Assembly (NCBI GenBank): GCA_002298145.1
Contig: DBMP01000013.1
Coordinates: 124,001 to 188,000, forward strand
From: Spartobacteria bacterium UBA695
GTDB taxonomy: Bacteria > Verrucomicrobiota > Verrucomicrobiia > Chthoniobacterales > Chthoniobacteraceae
Length of the DNA stretch: 64,000 nt
Reading direction: 5' to 3'
The position numbers were made by a program, and so were the translations under genes. Below, piece after piece: positions 17,767-27,124 of this stretch. Each line of letters begins with the position of its first letter. The stretch's first letter is position 1. Below the pieces are notes generated by a model that did not search any database, was not told the DNA's origin, and was given only the letters and a program-made list of their open reading frames with translations.

Positions 17767-18690
17767 ATGAAAGTCGTGATTATCGGTGGCGGCGGACGCG
17801 TCGGTTCCTGCGCCGCCTTTGCTCTTCAGCAATCGGGTGTGGTCAAGGAAATCGTCATGCTCGACGCCAACCAGGCGGCGGCGGAAGGCGAGGCCCTCGA
17901 CCTCCTCCATGGCGCGGCCTTTAGCGCCGACCAGGACATCTACGCGGGCACCTACGCCGACTGCGCCAATGCGGACTTGATCTGCATCACCGCCGGTCTG
18001 CGCCGCAAGCCCGACGAATCCCGGCTCGACCTGATCAACCGGAACGTCTCGCTCTTTAACTCGATCCTCGCCAGCGTTAAGCAGGGCGGCCTCAAGCAGA
18101 GCGCCATCGTGCTGGTCGTCTCCAACCCGGTCGACATCCTTACCGAACTCGCCGTTGAACAGCTCGGGCTGCCGGTCAGCCAGGTCATCGGCCTCGGCAC
18201 CGCGCTCGACACCGCCCGGTTCTGCTCGCTTATCGCCGCGGAGCTCAAGCTCGCCCCCTCCCAGGTGCGCGCCCTGATCCTCGGCGAACATGGCGACTCC
18301 ATGGTGCCCATCTGGTCCTCGGCCACGGTCGACGGCCTGCCGCTCTTGAAGTTCCCGGGCGTTACCCCGCAGTTTGCCAACAAGATTTTCGAGCGCACGC
18401 AGAAGAGCGGCGCCGAAGTGATTTCCCGTAAGGGAGGCGCGGGCTACGCCGTCGGCGTGGCTATTCGCGAAGTCATCGACACCATCGCCCTCGACGGCCG
18501 CCGGATCCTCCCGGTATCGAGCAAAGTCAACGGAGCCTACGGCATCCGCGACGTCTGCCTGAGCGTGCCAACGGTCCTGGGCCGGGGCGGCGTGGTCAGC
18601 CACGTCGAAGTCGACCTCTGGCCGAAGGAATTGCAAGGCCTGCAATCCTCCGCGAAGGCGCTTAAGGATACCCGGGCGAAGATCCAATAA
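17767..18690 (+). CDS. LDH/MDH-fold NAD-dependent dehydrogenase of the BMC operon
   Basis: A 307-residue enzyme of the L-lactate/malate dehydrogenase family. It has a Rossmann start (VIIGGGGRVGS), SNPVDILTELA, GLGTALDTARF and the catalytic GEHGDSMVPIWS. Overall it resembles LDH, but the specificity loop reads TAGLRRKPDESRLDL. Where LDH has Gln102 this protein has Arg80, the malate-type residue. In the BMC it may recycle NADH outside or at the shell. It is the last gene of the operon, 7 bases after the aldolase, and is followed by a strong terminator. Actual substrate is uncertain. Confidence 0.85.
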   Translation: MKVVIIGGGGRVGSCAAFALQQSGVVKEIVMLDANQAAAEGEALDLLHGAAFSADQDIYAGTYADCANADLICITAGLRRKPDESRLDLINRNVSLFNSILASVKQGGLKQSAIVLVVSNPVDILTELAVEQLGLPVSQVIGLGTALDTARFCSLIAAELKLAPSQVRALILGEHGDSMVPIWSSATVDGLPLLKFPGVTPQFANKIFERTQKSGAEVISRKGGAGYAVGVAIREVIDTIALDGRRILPVSSKVNGAYGIRDVCLSVPTVLGRGGVVSHVEVDLWPKELQGLQSSAKALKDTRAKIQ

Positions 18691-18713
18691 CAGAATTCGC
18701 GACGGGCTTATGT

Positions 18714-18752
18714 GGGGATGGTTCCGATGGGGGAGCCATCCCCCTTTTTTTT
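18714..18752 (+). terminator. Rho-independent terminator of the BMC operon
   Basis: A 12-bp stem with one wobble pair (GGGGATGGTTCC with GGAGCCATCCCC), loop GATGGG, followed by a run of eight T. It lies just after the dehydrogenase stop and before the Wsp cluster. Confidence 0.85.
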
Positions 18753-18933
18753 GCGGATAGGGTGGGGTTTTTGTAACTCGCTGGCCCTCAAGCGGCCCGG
18801 CGGGCATAGAGCGTATTTGTGCGTAGCCTCGAAATCAGCGCGTGACATCGGCGGGAAGCTCGCCTAAGGATCAGAAAACTCCGGAGCCCCCCAATCTGAC
18901 GGCCTCGGTGGTGTCACCTGCTCATTTCCATCT

Positions 18934-20430
18934 ATGAAACACTGGACAGCCCAAAAAGTTGTAAGCTTCGGGTTTGCGTTCGTAATCCTGGTCTCGGCGA
19001 TCATCTGCCTTTTCACCTTTTTCCGGCTGGGGAAGATCCAGGAACAGGCGACGGAAGTGGACCGCGACCATGTTCCCAGCCTCTATATCACCGGGCAGAT
19101 CCTCCTCCACACGCTGGAGAATGACAACGAAGTCCTGGGCTACGTTTACGCCAGCGACCCCGCCGTGAAGGCGCGCTTTAAGGCGTTGATGGACGAAAGC
19201 TCCAAGGAAAACTCCGCCCTCGTCGAGCAACGGCGGGCGCTGGTCGCCAGGGGAACCACGGAGGAGAATACATTCAGCAAAGCCATCGAACGGCGGGAGG
19301 CTTACCTCGCGGCGCGCAACGAAATGGTACGCATGGATGAGCAGGGGCGCTCCAAAGAGATTCTCGGCTTTTATCAGGATAAAGTCTCTCCCGCGCTCAA
19401 GGCGTACATCGACGAGCTCGACCGGCTGCAGGAGGCCGACCACGTTGACGCGAAAAAGAACCTTGCTGAAATTCCCAAGGCGGTGAACGAAACCAAGTGG
19501 GTCGTCTTTGGCGGCAGCGCCTTGAGCTTTTTGCTGGGCGTTGGGGCCGCCTGGATGGTCATCCGGATGCTCGGCGCGACCCTCAGGAACCTCATGATGT
19601 CCCTCATCCAGGTCAACAGCAGCGCCACCGAAATGGCCGCCACGCTGAAAGAGCAGCAGGCCAGCGCCAACGAAGTTGCCTCCACCTCGGTGGAGATCGG
19701 CTCGACGGCGAAGGAAATCTCCGCCACCACGAAGGATTTGGGCAGGACCATGAGCGACGTCGCCTCGGTATCCGAGCAGGCTGCGGAACTGGCCAGCGGC
19801 GGCCAGGCCGGGCTCTCGCGCCTGGAGGCGACCATGAAGCAAATCATGGGAGCCACGGCCAGCATCTCTGGCAAGCTCGCGATCCTCAACGAAAAGACCG
19901 CCAACATCAACTCCATGGTCACCACCATTAACAAAGTGGCCGACCAGACCAACCTCCTCTCGCTCAACGCCGCCATCGAGGCCGAAAAAGCGGGTGAGTA
20001 CGGGCAGGGCTTCGCCGTCGTCGCCACCGAGATCCGCCGCCTGGCCGACCAAACGGCCGTGGCCACCTACGACATCGAGCAGATGGTCAAAGAAATGCAG
20101 TCGGCCGTATCCGCCGGGGTCATGGGCATGGACAAATTCGCCGAAGAGGTTCGGCGCGGCAACGACGAGGTTTGTGGCGTCACGGTACAGCTGGTGCAGA
20201 TCATCCAACAGGTGCAGACGCTTACGCCGCGCTTCGAGTCCGTCAACGAGGGGATGCAGATGCAGTCCACCGCCGCCGGGCAGATCAGCGACGCCCTGGC
20301 GCAGCTCGGCGACACCGCGCAGCAATCCGCCCAGGCGCTGCGCCAGAACAGCGAGGCCATCGAGCAGCTCATGAAAGCCGCCCACGGCTTGCAAGCCGCC
20401 GCCTCCCAGCTTAAATCCAAGGATTCCTAA
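18934..20430 (+). CDS. wspA: Methyl-accepting chemoreceptor, WspA-like
   Basis: A 498-residue membrane receptor. It has TM1 (about residues 8-30), a periplasmic four-helix-bundle sensor (about 31-185), TM2 (about 188-210), then a coiled-coil signalling region. The hairpin tip NAAIEAEKAGEYGQGFAVVATEIRRLADQTAVATYDIEQMVKEMQ is the WspA-type tip (about 344-387). No obvious HAMP domain is seen between TM2 and the coiled coil. WspA senses surface contact or envelope stress and controls the WspE kinase. First gene of the cluster; the upstream gap (18753-18933) should hold its promoter. Confidence 0.9.
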   Translation: MKHWTAQKVVSFGFAFVILVSAIICLFTFFRLGKIQEQATEVDRDHVPSLYITGQILLHTLENDNEVLGYVYASDPAVKARFKALMDESSKENSALVEQRRALVARGTTEENTFSKAIERREAYLAARNEMVRMDEQGRSKEILGFYQDKVSPALKAYIDELDRLQEADHVDAKKNLAEIPKAVNETKWVVFGGSALSFLLGVGAAWMVIRMLGATLRNLMMSLIQVNSSATEMAATLKEQQASANEVASTSVEIGSTAKEISATTKDLGRTMSDVASVSEQAAELASGGQAGLSRLEATMKQIMGATASISGKLAILNEKTANINSMVTTINKVADQTNLLSLNAAIEAEKAGEYGQGFAVVATEIRRLADQTAVATYDIEQMVKEMQSAVSAGVMGMDKFAEEVRRGNDEVCGVTVQLVQIIQQVQTLTPRFESVNEGMQMQSTAAGQISDALAQLGDTAQQSAQALRQNSEAIEQLMKAAHGLQAAASQLKSKDS

Positions 20431-20464
20431 ACGCCCTGGGGCCGGTTGCCCGGGCCGCATCGCC

Positions 20465-20926
20465 ATGCTCTACCTCCTTTTCGAGATCGGTGCCGACCGT
20501 TACGCCTTGCCCGCTCCGAGGATCGTCTCGGTGGAACCGGCGGTCCAGCTCAAGCGGATTCCCCAGGCCGCCCAAGGCATCGCCGGGGTGTTTAATTACC
20601 ATGGCCAGGCCGTGCCCGTCGTCGATCTTTGCGCCATGGCCCTCGGGCGGCCCACGCGAGAGGATAACCTTAGCACGCGCCTCCTGGTGGTGAGCGATCC
20701 CGCCAGCCCGGAGCGCCTCCTGGGCCTCCTGGCCGAGCGGGCTACCGAGACGGCCCGCTTTCATCGCCGCGACTTCCAGGAACCGGGAGTGAGGAGCGAT
20801 GATGCGCCCTACCTGGGGCCTGTGGTGAGCGATCGCCGGGGGCTTATCCAGCTCATCGAGACGGCGCGCCTCCTGACCCCGGAAATCCGGGCCGTGCTCT
20901 GGAAGGAGGCGGCCGAAGCGCTGTAA
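20465..20926 (+). CDS. wspB: CheW-like coupling protein, WspB-like
   Basis: A 153-residue CheW-fold adaptor (LFEIGADRYALPAPRIVSVEPAVQLKRIP..., FNYHGQAVPVVDL) that links receptor arrays to the CheA-type kinase. Gene order WspA-WspB-WspC and the family length support the WspB role. It is followed directly, with no gap, by the ATG of the CheR gene. Confidence 0.85.
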   Translation: MLYLLFEIGADRYALPAPRIVSVEPAVQLKRIPQAAQGIAGVFNYHGQAVPVVDLCAMALGRPTREDNLSTRLLVVSDPASPERLLGLLAERATETARFHRRDFQEPGVRSDDAPYLGPVVSDRRGLIQLIETARLLTPEIRAVLWKEAAEAL

Positions 20927-22222
20927 ATGGCCATGGTTCGCAGCGAAGCCATCCGCCAGATCGAAACGCTCCTCTTAAGGGGCATCGGGCTCAATATCCG
21001 TTCCGTCGGCGTCTCCATGCTGGGGATGGCCGTCCAGGCGCGCTGCCGCAAGCGGGGCTTGGCCAGCGAGGAGGATTACCTGCGCTTGGTCTCCACCTCC
21101 CCCAAAGAATTTCAGGCGCTGGTGGAGGAAGTGGTCGTGCCGGAGACCTGGTTTTTCCGCGACCACGAGTCCTACGAACTGCTGGCGCAATGGGCCCGCG
21201 AATGGTTCGACGCGCATTCGTTTGGCGCGATGCGCATTTTAAGCGCTCCGTGCGCCAGCGGCGAGGAACCTTATTCCATCGCCATGACGCTTCTGGAAAA
21301 TGGCGTGGCCGCCGAGCGCTTTTCCGTGGAGGCCTTCGACATCAGCGACGTGGCCCTGGAAAAGGCGCGGCTGGCGCTCTATGGGCGCAACTCGTTCCGC
21401 AGCCAGCCTCTCGATTTTCGCGAGAAATATTTCGAAAAAGAGGCCCAGGGCTCCTGGCGGCTGAGCCCGGAGATCATCCGGCAGGTTCATTTCCGCCAGG
21501 CAAACATCATCGAGCCCAACCTCAAGCGCAAGGGAGGGGAGATCCAAGTCATTTTCTGCCGCAACCTCCTGATTTACCTCGACGGGGAATCGCGCCGCCG
21601 CGTGCTGACCCAGATCAACCACCTTCTTGCTCCGGACGGGGTGGTTTTCCTAGGCCATGCCGAGGGCAGCCTGGCGCGGGACTTCGGTTTCGAACCGGTG
21701 CCCATGCCGATGGCCTTTGCCTTTCGGAAGGCCACCAAGGTCAAAAAAGAAAAACGCCCGAAGTCCACCCTCGTCCCGCCGCAGCTCCGCAGGACATTCG
21801 CCGCGCAGGTGACCGTGGCCGTCCCGCCCAAGCCCGCGCTGCTCGCGCCTAAAAAGGCGGCCCCGGCGGCGGCCCCGAAACCGGAACCGCTCCTCCAGGC
21901 GCAACAACTGGCCGACCAGGGGCAGTTTGAGAAAGCCCGCGCCGCCAGCCTCGCCGCGCTGGAGGCAGGGGGCCCCTCGGCACGTGCCTATTATTTGCTC
22001 GCATTGATCGAGGAAGGGGCGGGTAATGAAGCGCAGGCCGAGGAGTACTACCGGAAAACGCTTTATATTGAGCCCGATCACGAGGAAGCTTTGGTTCAGC
22101 TCGCCTTGCTTGAAAAGCAGAGGGGCATGATCAAGGCCGCCCGGCTGCTTGAGGAGCGCGCCCTCCGGGTGCGGGCCCGTAAAGCGCCGCCGCAGTCACC
22201 CACTCCCTTGGAATTCTTTTGA
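20927..22222 (+). CDS. wspC: CheR-type receptor methyltransferase with TPR tail, WspC-like
   Basis: A 431-residue protein. Residues about 10-265 are a SAM-dependent CheR domain (VVPETWFFRDHESYELLAQWA, SAPCASGEEPYSIAM, IFCRNLLIYLD). A Pro/Ala/Lys linker follows, then TPR repeats (about 320-410, AYYLLALIEEGAGNEAQAEEYYRKTLYIEPDHEEA). It methylates glutamates of the receptor for adaptation. The TPR tail is characteristic of WspC. ATG begins immediately after the previous stop; its own stop overlaps the next ATG (22219). Confidence 0.9.
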   Translation: MAMVRSEAIRQIETLLLRGIGLNIRSVGVSMLGMAVQARCRKRGLASEEDYLRLVSTSPKEFQALVEEVVVPETWFFRDHESYELLAQWAREWFDAHSFGAMRILSAPCASGEEPYSIAMTLLENGVAAERFSVEAFDISDVALEKARLALYGRNSFRSQPLDFREKYFEKEAQGSWRLSPEIIRQVHFRQANIIEPNLKRKGGEIQVIFCRNLLIYLDGESRRRVLTQINHLLAPDGVVFLGHAEGSLARDFGFEPVPMPMAFAFRKATKVKKEKRPKSTLVPPQLRRTFAAQVTVAVPPKPALLAPKKAAPAAAPKPEPLLQAQQLADQGQFEKARAASLAALEAGGPSARAYYLLALIEEGAGNEAQAEEYYRKTLYIEPDHEEALVQLALLEKQRGMIKAARLLEERALRVRARKAPPQSPTPLEFF

Positions 22223-22947
22223 TGAACCCGTCCCATCCTAACCCAGAGCCCGTTGCAGAGCCCGATCGCCTGGTCGTGGACGATTGCTGGAACCGCATCG
22301 GCGTGTTTGGCGACAAGAGCTGCAAGGAGTTGCCCACCCACATTCGCTGCCTCAACTGCGAGGTATTCCACGGCGCCGCCGCCCGGCTGCTGGACCGCCG
22401 CGCACCGGAGGGCTACCGCGAATCCTGGACCGAGCGGGTCGCCCGCGCGCGCATTCCCAAGCTCGCCGGGACGCGTTCTATCGTGATCTTCCGCGTCGGC
22501 ACCGAGTGGCTGGCGCTGCCGACGGCCTGTTTCCTGGAGGTGGCGCAACTGCGGCCCATCCATTCGCTGCCCCACCGCTCCGGCGCGCTGGTGCGCGGGC
22601 TCACGGTCATCCGGGGCGAGCTGGTCACCTGCATCTCGCTGGCGCATCTGCTGGGCGTCGAGGACTCCAAGGCCCCCGAGGGGGGTGGGCCTGCCAAGGC
22701 CGCCAAGGGCCGCAACGCCTACGAGCGGCTGCTGGTCGTGGGCCGCGAGGGCGAACGCGTTGTCTTTGCCGTCGACGAGGTCCACGCGGGCGTGCGCTAC
22801 CACCCCAATGACTTGAAGCCGATCCCCTCCACCGTCTCGCAGTCCACCTATTCCTACACGCAGGGGCTCCTGGAGTGGGAGGGCCATTCCGTGGGCGTCC
22901 TGGATGACTCGCTCCTGTTTTATACGTTGGGCCGCCAGCTTGCGTGA
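22219..22947 (+). CDS. wspD: CheW-like coupling protein, WspD-like
   Basis: A 242-residue coupling protein. The N-terminal about 75 residues contain DDCWNRIGVFGDKSCKEL and HIRCLNCEVF, the Cys-containing leader typical of WspD. A CheW domain follows (VIFRVGTEWLALPTACFLEVAQLRPIHSLPHR..., VIRGELVTCISL). It acts with WspB in signalling. Four-base overlap with the CheR gene. Confidence 0.88.
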   Translation: MMNPSHPNPEPVAEPDRLVVDDCWNRIGVFGDKSCKELPTHIRCLNCEVFHGAAARLLDRRAPEGYRESWTERVARARIPKLAGTRSIVIFRVGTEWLALPTACFLEVAQLRPIHSLPHRSGALVRGLTVIRGELVTCISLAHLLGVEDSKAPEGGGPAKAAKGRNAYERLLVVGREGERVVFAVDEVHAGVRYHPNDLKPIPSTVSQSTYSYTQGLLEWEGHSVGVLDDSLLFYTLGRQLA

Positions 22948-22988
22948 TCTCCCTTTTTTCCCTTTCCACAAGGTAAACGTAATTTTCG

Positions 22989-25313
22989 ATGAGCTCCGAT
23001 AACTTTGGCAATTTTTCGCTGATCGACCTTTTCCACCAGGAGGCCGAAAACCAGACGGCGGTGTTGACCCGGGATTTGCTGGCCCTTGAGCACGACCCGG
23101 CCGATCCCGCGCGCCTGGAGGAGCTCATGCGGGCGGCGCATTCCCTTAAGGGCGCGGCGCGGATCGTCGGCCTGGCTGCCGCCGTGAAGGTGGCCCACGC
23201 CATGGAGGACTGCTTCGTAGCCGCGCAAAACGGCAGGACGCGCCTTGGCGAGGAGGCCGTGGACGTGCTGCTCAAAAGCGTCGATCTCCTGACCCGCATC
23301 GCCCAGACGCCCGAGAAGAAATTTACCTCCTGGAGCAAAGAAAACGCGGGCGAAGTCGAGCAGGCCGTCTTGCAGATCAACGCAATCGCCGCCGCCGAGC
23401 CGGTGGTCGCGCAAGAGCCTGCGCCCGCCCCCGTTTTGCCGGAGCCCGCAGCCCCTGTCCTCATTCCCGCCCCCGCCGCGCCACCCAAGCGCAAAGCGAA
23501 ACCAGCTCGCAAAGAAGAGAAGCCCGTTGCCGGAACGCCCCCGCCCCCGGCCCCCGCCGCACCGGCCGCAGCGAAGGCCGACGAGCGCGTGCTGCGTGTC
23601 GGCGCGGCCAACCTGAACCGGTTGCTGGGGCTCGCCGGGGAGGCCCTGGTGGAGTCGCGCTGGCTCTCGCCCTACGCCGAGTCGCTCCTGCGGCTCAAGC
23701 GCCAGCAATCGAAACTCTCCGAGACCCTGGAGGGCCTGCGCGAGGCGCTCGTGGGGCAGAACGAGGAAATTCTCGCGCGGTTCGGCTCGGTGCAGCAGCA
23801 GGCCGCCGCGTGCGTGCGGGCCCTGGGCGACCGCCACGGCGAACTCGAACTCTACACCCGCCGCTCGGCCAGCCTTTCGCACCGGCTCTACCGCGAAGTA
23901 CTTTCCAGCCGGATGCGCCCGTTCGCCGACGGCGTGCAGGGCTTCCGCCGGATGGTGCGCGACTTGGCCCGGCAGCTCAGCAAAGAAGTGGACCTGGAGA
24001 TCGAGGGCGAGGCCACCCAGATCGACCGCGACGTTCTAGAGCGCCTCGAGGCACCCCTGGGCCACCTGCTTCGCAACGCCGTCGACCACGGTATCGAGCG
24101 GCCCGCCTTGCGCGTGCTGGCTGGCAAGCACCGCAAGGGCCACATCCGCCTCCAGGCCCACCACGTGGCCGGGCTCCTTTCCATTTCCATTGAGGACGAC
24201 GGCGCGGGCATCGCCATGGACGAAGTCCGCCGCCAGGTGGTGGCCCGCAGGCACACCACGGCCGACGTCGCCGCCAGCATGAGCGACGAGGAACTGCTCG
24301 ATTTCCTCTTCCTGCCCGGCTTCTCGCTGCGCGATGAAGTCACCGACATTTCCGGGCGCGGCGTGGGGCTCGATGTCGTGCAGAACATGGTCAAGGAAGT
24401 CGGCGGCAGCATCCGGCTTCACAACAGCGAGGGTGGGGGGACGCGCTTCCAGCTCCAGTTGCCGCTGACCCTCTCGGTGATGCGCTTTCTGCTCGTGGAG
24501 ATCGCGGGCGAACCGTACGCCATCGCCCTGGCCCGCCTGGCCCGGACGCTCCAGGTGCCCCGGGAGCGGATCGAGGTTCTGGAGGGTCGCGAGCACGTCC
24601 CCTTCGATGGGCAGCGCGTGGGGCTCGTCTCTGCCGCGCAGATTTTTGGCAAACCGCGCCCGGCCGCCGGGGAGGAAATCTCCGTCGTTATCCTGGGCGA
24701 CCGTTCCCTGCGCTACGGCCTCGTCGTTGATCGCTTTTTGGGCGAACGCGAGCTGGTCGTGCAGCGGCTCGACGAGCGCCTGGGCAAAATCAAAGACATC
24801 ACCGCGGGCGCGCTCATGCCCGACGGATCCGCTGCGCTGATCCTGGACGTCGACGACGTCATGCGCTCCATCGAGCTGCTGGTTTCCGAAGGCCGCCTGG
24901 AGCAAATGCAGGTGGGCGGGGCCGCGCCGACCGGCCGCCGCCGCAAGCGGGTGCTCGTCGTGGACGATTCGCTCACCGTGCGCGAACTGGAGCGCAAGCT
25001 CGTCGGCAACGCCGGGTACGACGTGGAGGTCTCCATCGACGGCATGGACGGCTGGAACGCCGTGCGCACCCAGGGCTTCGACCTCGTCATTACCGACATC
25101 GATATGCCGCGCCTGGACGGCATCGAGCTCGTCCGGCTCATCAAGAGCGACGCCCGGCTCAAGACCCTCCCGGTGATGATCGTATCCTACAAAGACCGCC
25201 CCGAGGACCGCAACCGGGGCCTGGAGGCCGGGGCCGATTACTACCTGACCAAAGGGAGCTTCCACGACGAAACCTTGCTTAACGGAATCCTCGACTTAAT
25301 CGGGGAACCGTAG
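22989..25313 (+). CDS. wspE: CheA-type hybrid histidine kinase, WspE-like
   Basis: A 774-residue kinase. The Hpt domain has His51 in RAAHSLKGAAR. A Pro/Ala linker (about 135-195) leads to the dimerisation and ATPase domains (LLRNAVDHGIERP, EDDGAGIAMDEV, GRGVGLDVVQNMV), then a CheW-like P5 domain and a C-terminal receiver (from about residue 655; VLVVDDSLTVREL, ITDIDMPRLDG, final Lys in YYLTKGSF). All catalytic signatures are intact. It phosphorylates the WspF and WspR-type receivers. Domain order is that of WspE. Confidence 0.92.
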   Translation: MSSDNFGNFSLIDLFHQEAENQTAVLTRDLLALEHDPADPARLEELMRAAHSLKGAARIVGLAAAVKVAHAMEDCFVAAQNGRTRLGEEAVDVLLKSVDLLTRIAQTPEKKFTSWSKENAGEVEQAVLQINAIAAAEPVVAQEPAPAPVLPEPAAPVLIPAPAAPPKRKAKPARKEEKPVAGTPPPPAPAAPAAAKADERVLRVGAANLNRLLGLAGEALVESRWLSPYAESLLRLKRQQSKLSETLEGLREALVGQNEEILARFGSVQQQAAACVRALGDRHGELELYTRRSASLSHRLYREVLSSRMRPFADGVQGFRRMVRDLARQLSKEVDLEIEGEATQIDRDVLERLEAPLGHLLRNAVDHGIERPALRVLAGKHRKGHIRLQAHHVAGLLSISIEDDGAGIAMDEVRRQVVARRHTTADVAASMSDEELLDFLFLPGFSLRDEVTDISGRGVGLDVVQNMVKEVGGSIRLHNSEGGGTRFQLQLPLTLSVMRFLLVEIAGEPYAIALARLARTLQVPRERIEVLEGREHVPFDGQRVGLVSAAQIFGKPRPAAGEEISVVILGDRSLRYGLVVDRFLGERELVVQRLDERLGKIKDITAGALMPDGSAALILDVDDVMRSIELLVSEGRLEQMQVGGAAPTGRRRKRVLVVDDSLTVRELERKLVGNAGYDVEVSIDGMDGWNAVRTQGFDLVITDIDMPRLDGIELVRLIKSDARLKTLPVMIVSYKDRPEDRNRGLEAGADYYLTKGSFHDETLLNGILDLIGEP

Positions 25314-25367
25314 AAAAATGCCGCTGTAAGGGATTCGGGATAATGCTCTAAAATATCATTTTTTACC

Positions 25368-26411
25368 ATGCGCATCGCCATCGTCAACGACGTGCCAATC
25401 GCCGCGGAAGCTCTCCGCCGGGCTGTCCTGTCGCGTGGGGAGTACGAGATCGCGTGGGTTGCCCATGATGGCGTGGAGGCGGTGGCCGAGTGCCTCACCG
25501 ATACGCCCGACCTGATCCTGATGGATCTGATCATGCCCAGGATGAACGGCGTGCAGGCCACCCGGGAAATCATGACCCGCTGCCCGTGTGCCATTCTGGT
25601 CGTCACCTGTAGCGTCAACGAAAACGCCCGCATGGTTTTTGAAGCCATGGGCGTGGGTGCCCTGGATGCCGTGGATACGCCGTCGCCGGGCGAGGGGAAT
25701 CTCGAAAAGGTAAGCGAACCGCTGCTCCAGAAGCTCGACTCGATGCAGGGGCTCCTCGGCCTCAAGGAGCGCCGCAAGCCGTGTGCCCCGCCCGAGCCGC
25801 CTTCGGGTAAACGGGAGACCCAGCCGCCGCTGGTCGTCATCGGCGCGTCCGCCGGGGGGCCTTCCGCCCTGGCCGAGGTGCTCGGCAAACTGCCGCCGCA
25901 GTTCCCGTCGCCCATCGTCATCGTTCAGCATGTCGACGAGCAGTTCGCCGCCTCGCTCGCCTCCTGGCTCAAGGGCCAGACCGCGCTCAAAGTGCGCGTG
26001 GCCGTGGAGGGCGATGTCCCGACCCCCGGCGAAGTCCTGCTGGCGGGTCGCAGCGAGCATCTGGTCCTGACCGGTTCCCGGCGGCTCGGCTACTGCTGCG
26101 AGCCGAAGGACGCGTTTTACCTCCCCTCGGTGGATGTTTTCTTCGAAAGCGTGGCCTGCCGCTGGCGCGGGCCGGTCATTGGCGTGATTTTGACGGGCAT
26201 GGGGCGCGACGGGGCCAAGGGGCTCAAGCGCCTGCGCAACGCGGGCTTCCACACCATCGCCCAGAACCGCGAGACGTGCGCCGTTTACGGAATGCCCAAG
26301 GCGGCCTTCGAGGAAGGGGCCGCGATCGAAGTCCTCCCGCTTTCCGATATTTCCGCCGCCCTCTGCAAACGCTGCTCGGCGGCGTCCAAGCCCGCAACCC
26401 ATTCCCTATGA
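25368..26411 (+). CDS. wspF: CheB-type receptor methylesterase, WspF-like
   Basis: A 347-residue protein with an N-terminal receiver (IVNDVPIAAEALRRAV; LILMDLIMPRMNG) and a C-terminal esterase domain with the Ser-His-Asp triad motifs GASAGGPSALAEVL, VQHVDEQFAASLASWL and LTGMGRDGAKGL. It removes methyl groups from the receptor and tunes signalling; in pseudomonads its loss hyperactivates Wsp. The stop overlaps the next ATG at 26408. Confidence 0.92.
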   Translation: MRIAIVNDVPIAAEALRRAVLSRGEYEIAWVAHDGVEAVAECLTDTPDLILMDLIMPRMNGVQATREIMTRCPCAILVVTCSVNENARMVFEAMGVGALDAVDTPSPGEGNLEKVSEPLLQKLDSMQGLLGLKERRKPCAPPEPPSGKRETQPPLVVIGASAGGPSALAEVLGKLPPQFPSPIVIVQHVDEQFAASLASWLKGQTALKVRVAVEGDVPTPGEVLLAGRSEHLVLTGSRRLGYCCEPKDAFYLPSVDVFFESVACRWRGPVIGVILTGMGRDGAKGLKRLRNAGFHTIAQNRETCAVYGMPKAAFEEGAAIEVLPLSDISAALCKRCSAASKPATHSL

Positions 26412-27124
26412 AGCCCAAACCTGATCACGAATTGCCGGAGTCCTACTACGCCCTGGTGCTGCTGGTGGACGACCAAACCTTTGTCGGCGACGCCGTGGCG
26501 CGCGCCCTGGCGGGTCAGGAAGACATTGATCTGCACTACTGCCCGGACCCCAGGGAAGCCCTCGCGCTGGCCAACCAGATCAAGCCGACCGTGATCTTGC
26601 TCGATCTCGTCATGCCGCAGATCGACGGCCTCACCCTCCTGAGGCGCTTTCGCGAAAACCCGGCCACGGCCGAGACCCCCATCGTCGTCCTTTCCGCCGA
26701 GGAGGAGGCGCAGACCAAGAGCGACGCCTTTGCGCGGGGGGCGAACGATTATCTGGTCAAGCTACCCGATGTGATCGAGTTGCGGGCGCGTATCCGCTAC
26801 CATTCGCGCGCCTACCTCAATCTGCTCCAGCGCGAGGACGCCTACAAGGCCCTGCGCAAAAGCCAGCAGGAGCTGGTGCGTAAAAATACCGAACTTTCGT
26901 TGATGAACGACGAGCTGAAAAAAGCCTTCGCCGAGGTCAAGGAACTGCGTGGACTCCTGCCGATCTGTTGTTCGTGCAAGAAGATTCGCGACGACAAAAA
27001 CTACTGGCACCAGATCGACAGCTACCTCTCCGAGCACACCGATGTGACCTTCAGCCACAGCCTGTGCCCCGACTGCTATGCCAAAGTCATGCAAGAATGG
27101 AATGACAGCCGAAACGAAATCTGA
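26408..27124 (+). CDS. WspR-like receiver protein with a Cys-rich domain instead of GGDEF
   Basis: A 238-residue response regulator. Residues 15-140 are a receiver (VLLVDDQ, Asp66 in LLDLVMPQIDGLTLL, GANDYLVKLPD), followed by the stalk RIRYHSRAYLNLLQREDAYKALRKSQQEL. Both match the WspR receiver and stalk almost word for word. The C-terminus, however, is a compact module with two Cys pairs (CCSCKKIRDDKNYW ... LCPDC, about residues 186-225) where WspR has GGDEF. That module is seen at the ends of some bacterial sensor proteins and may bind zinc. Its output is unknown. It overlaps both neighbours and is in the Wsp operon. Confidence 0.85.
   Translation: MKPKPDHELPESYYALVLLVDDQTFVGDAVARALAGQEDIDLHYCPDPREALALANQIKPTVILLDLVMPQIDGLTLLRRFRENPATAETPIVVLSAEEEAQTKSDAFARGANDYLVKLPDVIELRARIRYHSRAYLNLLQREDAYKALRKSQQELVRKNTELSLMNDELKKAFAEVKELRGLLPICCSCKKIRDDKNYWHQIDSYLSEHTDVTFSHSLCPDCYAKVMQEWNDSRNEI

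Noticed and set aside
23500..23590. Proline/alanine-rich repeat region in the CheA-type gene considered as a break or frameshift
   Set aside because: It is an ordinary flexible linker between the Hpt and dimerisation domains. The frame stays intact on both sides.
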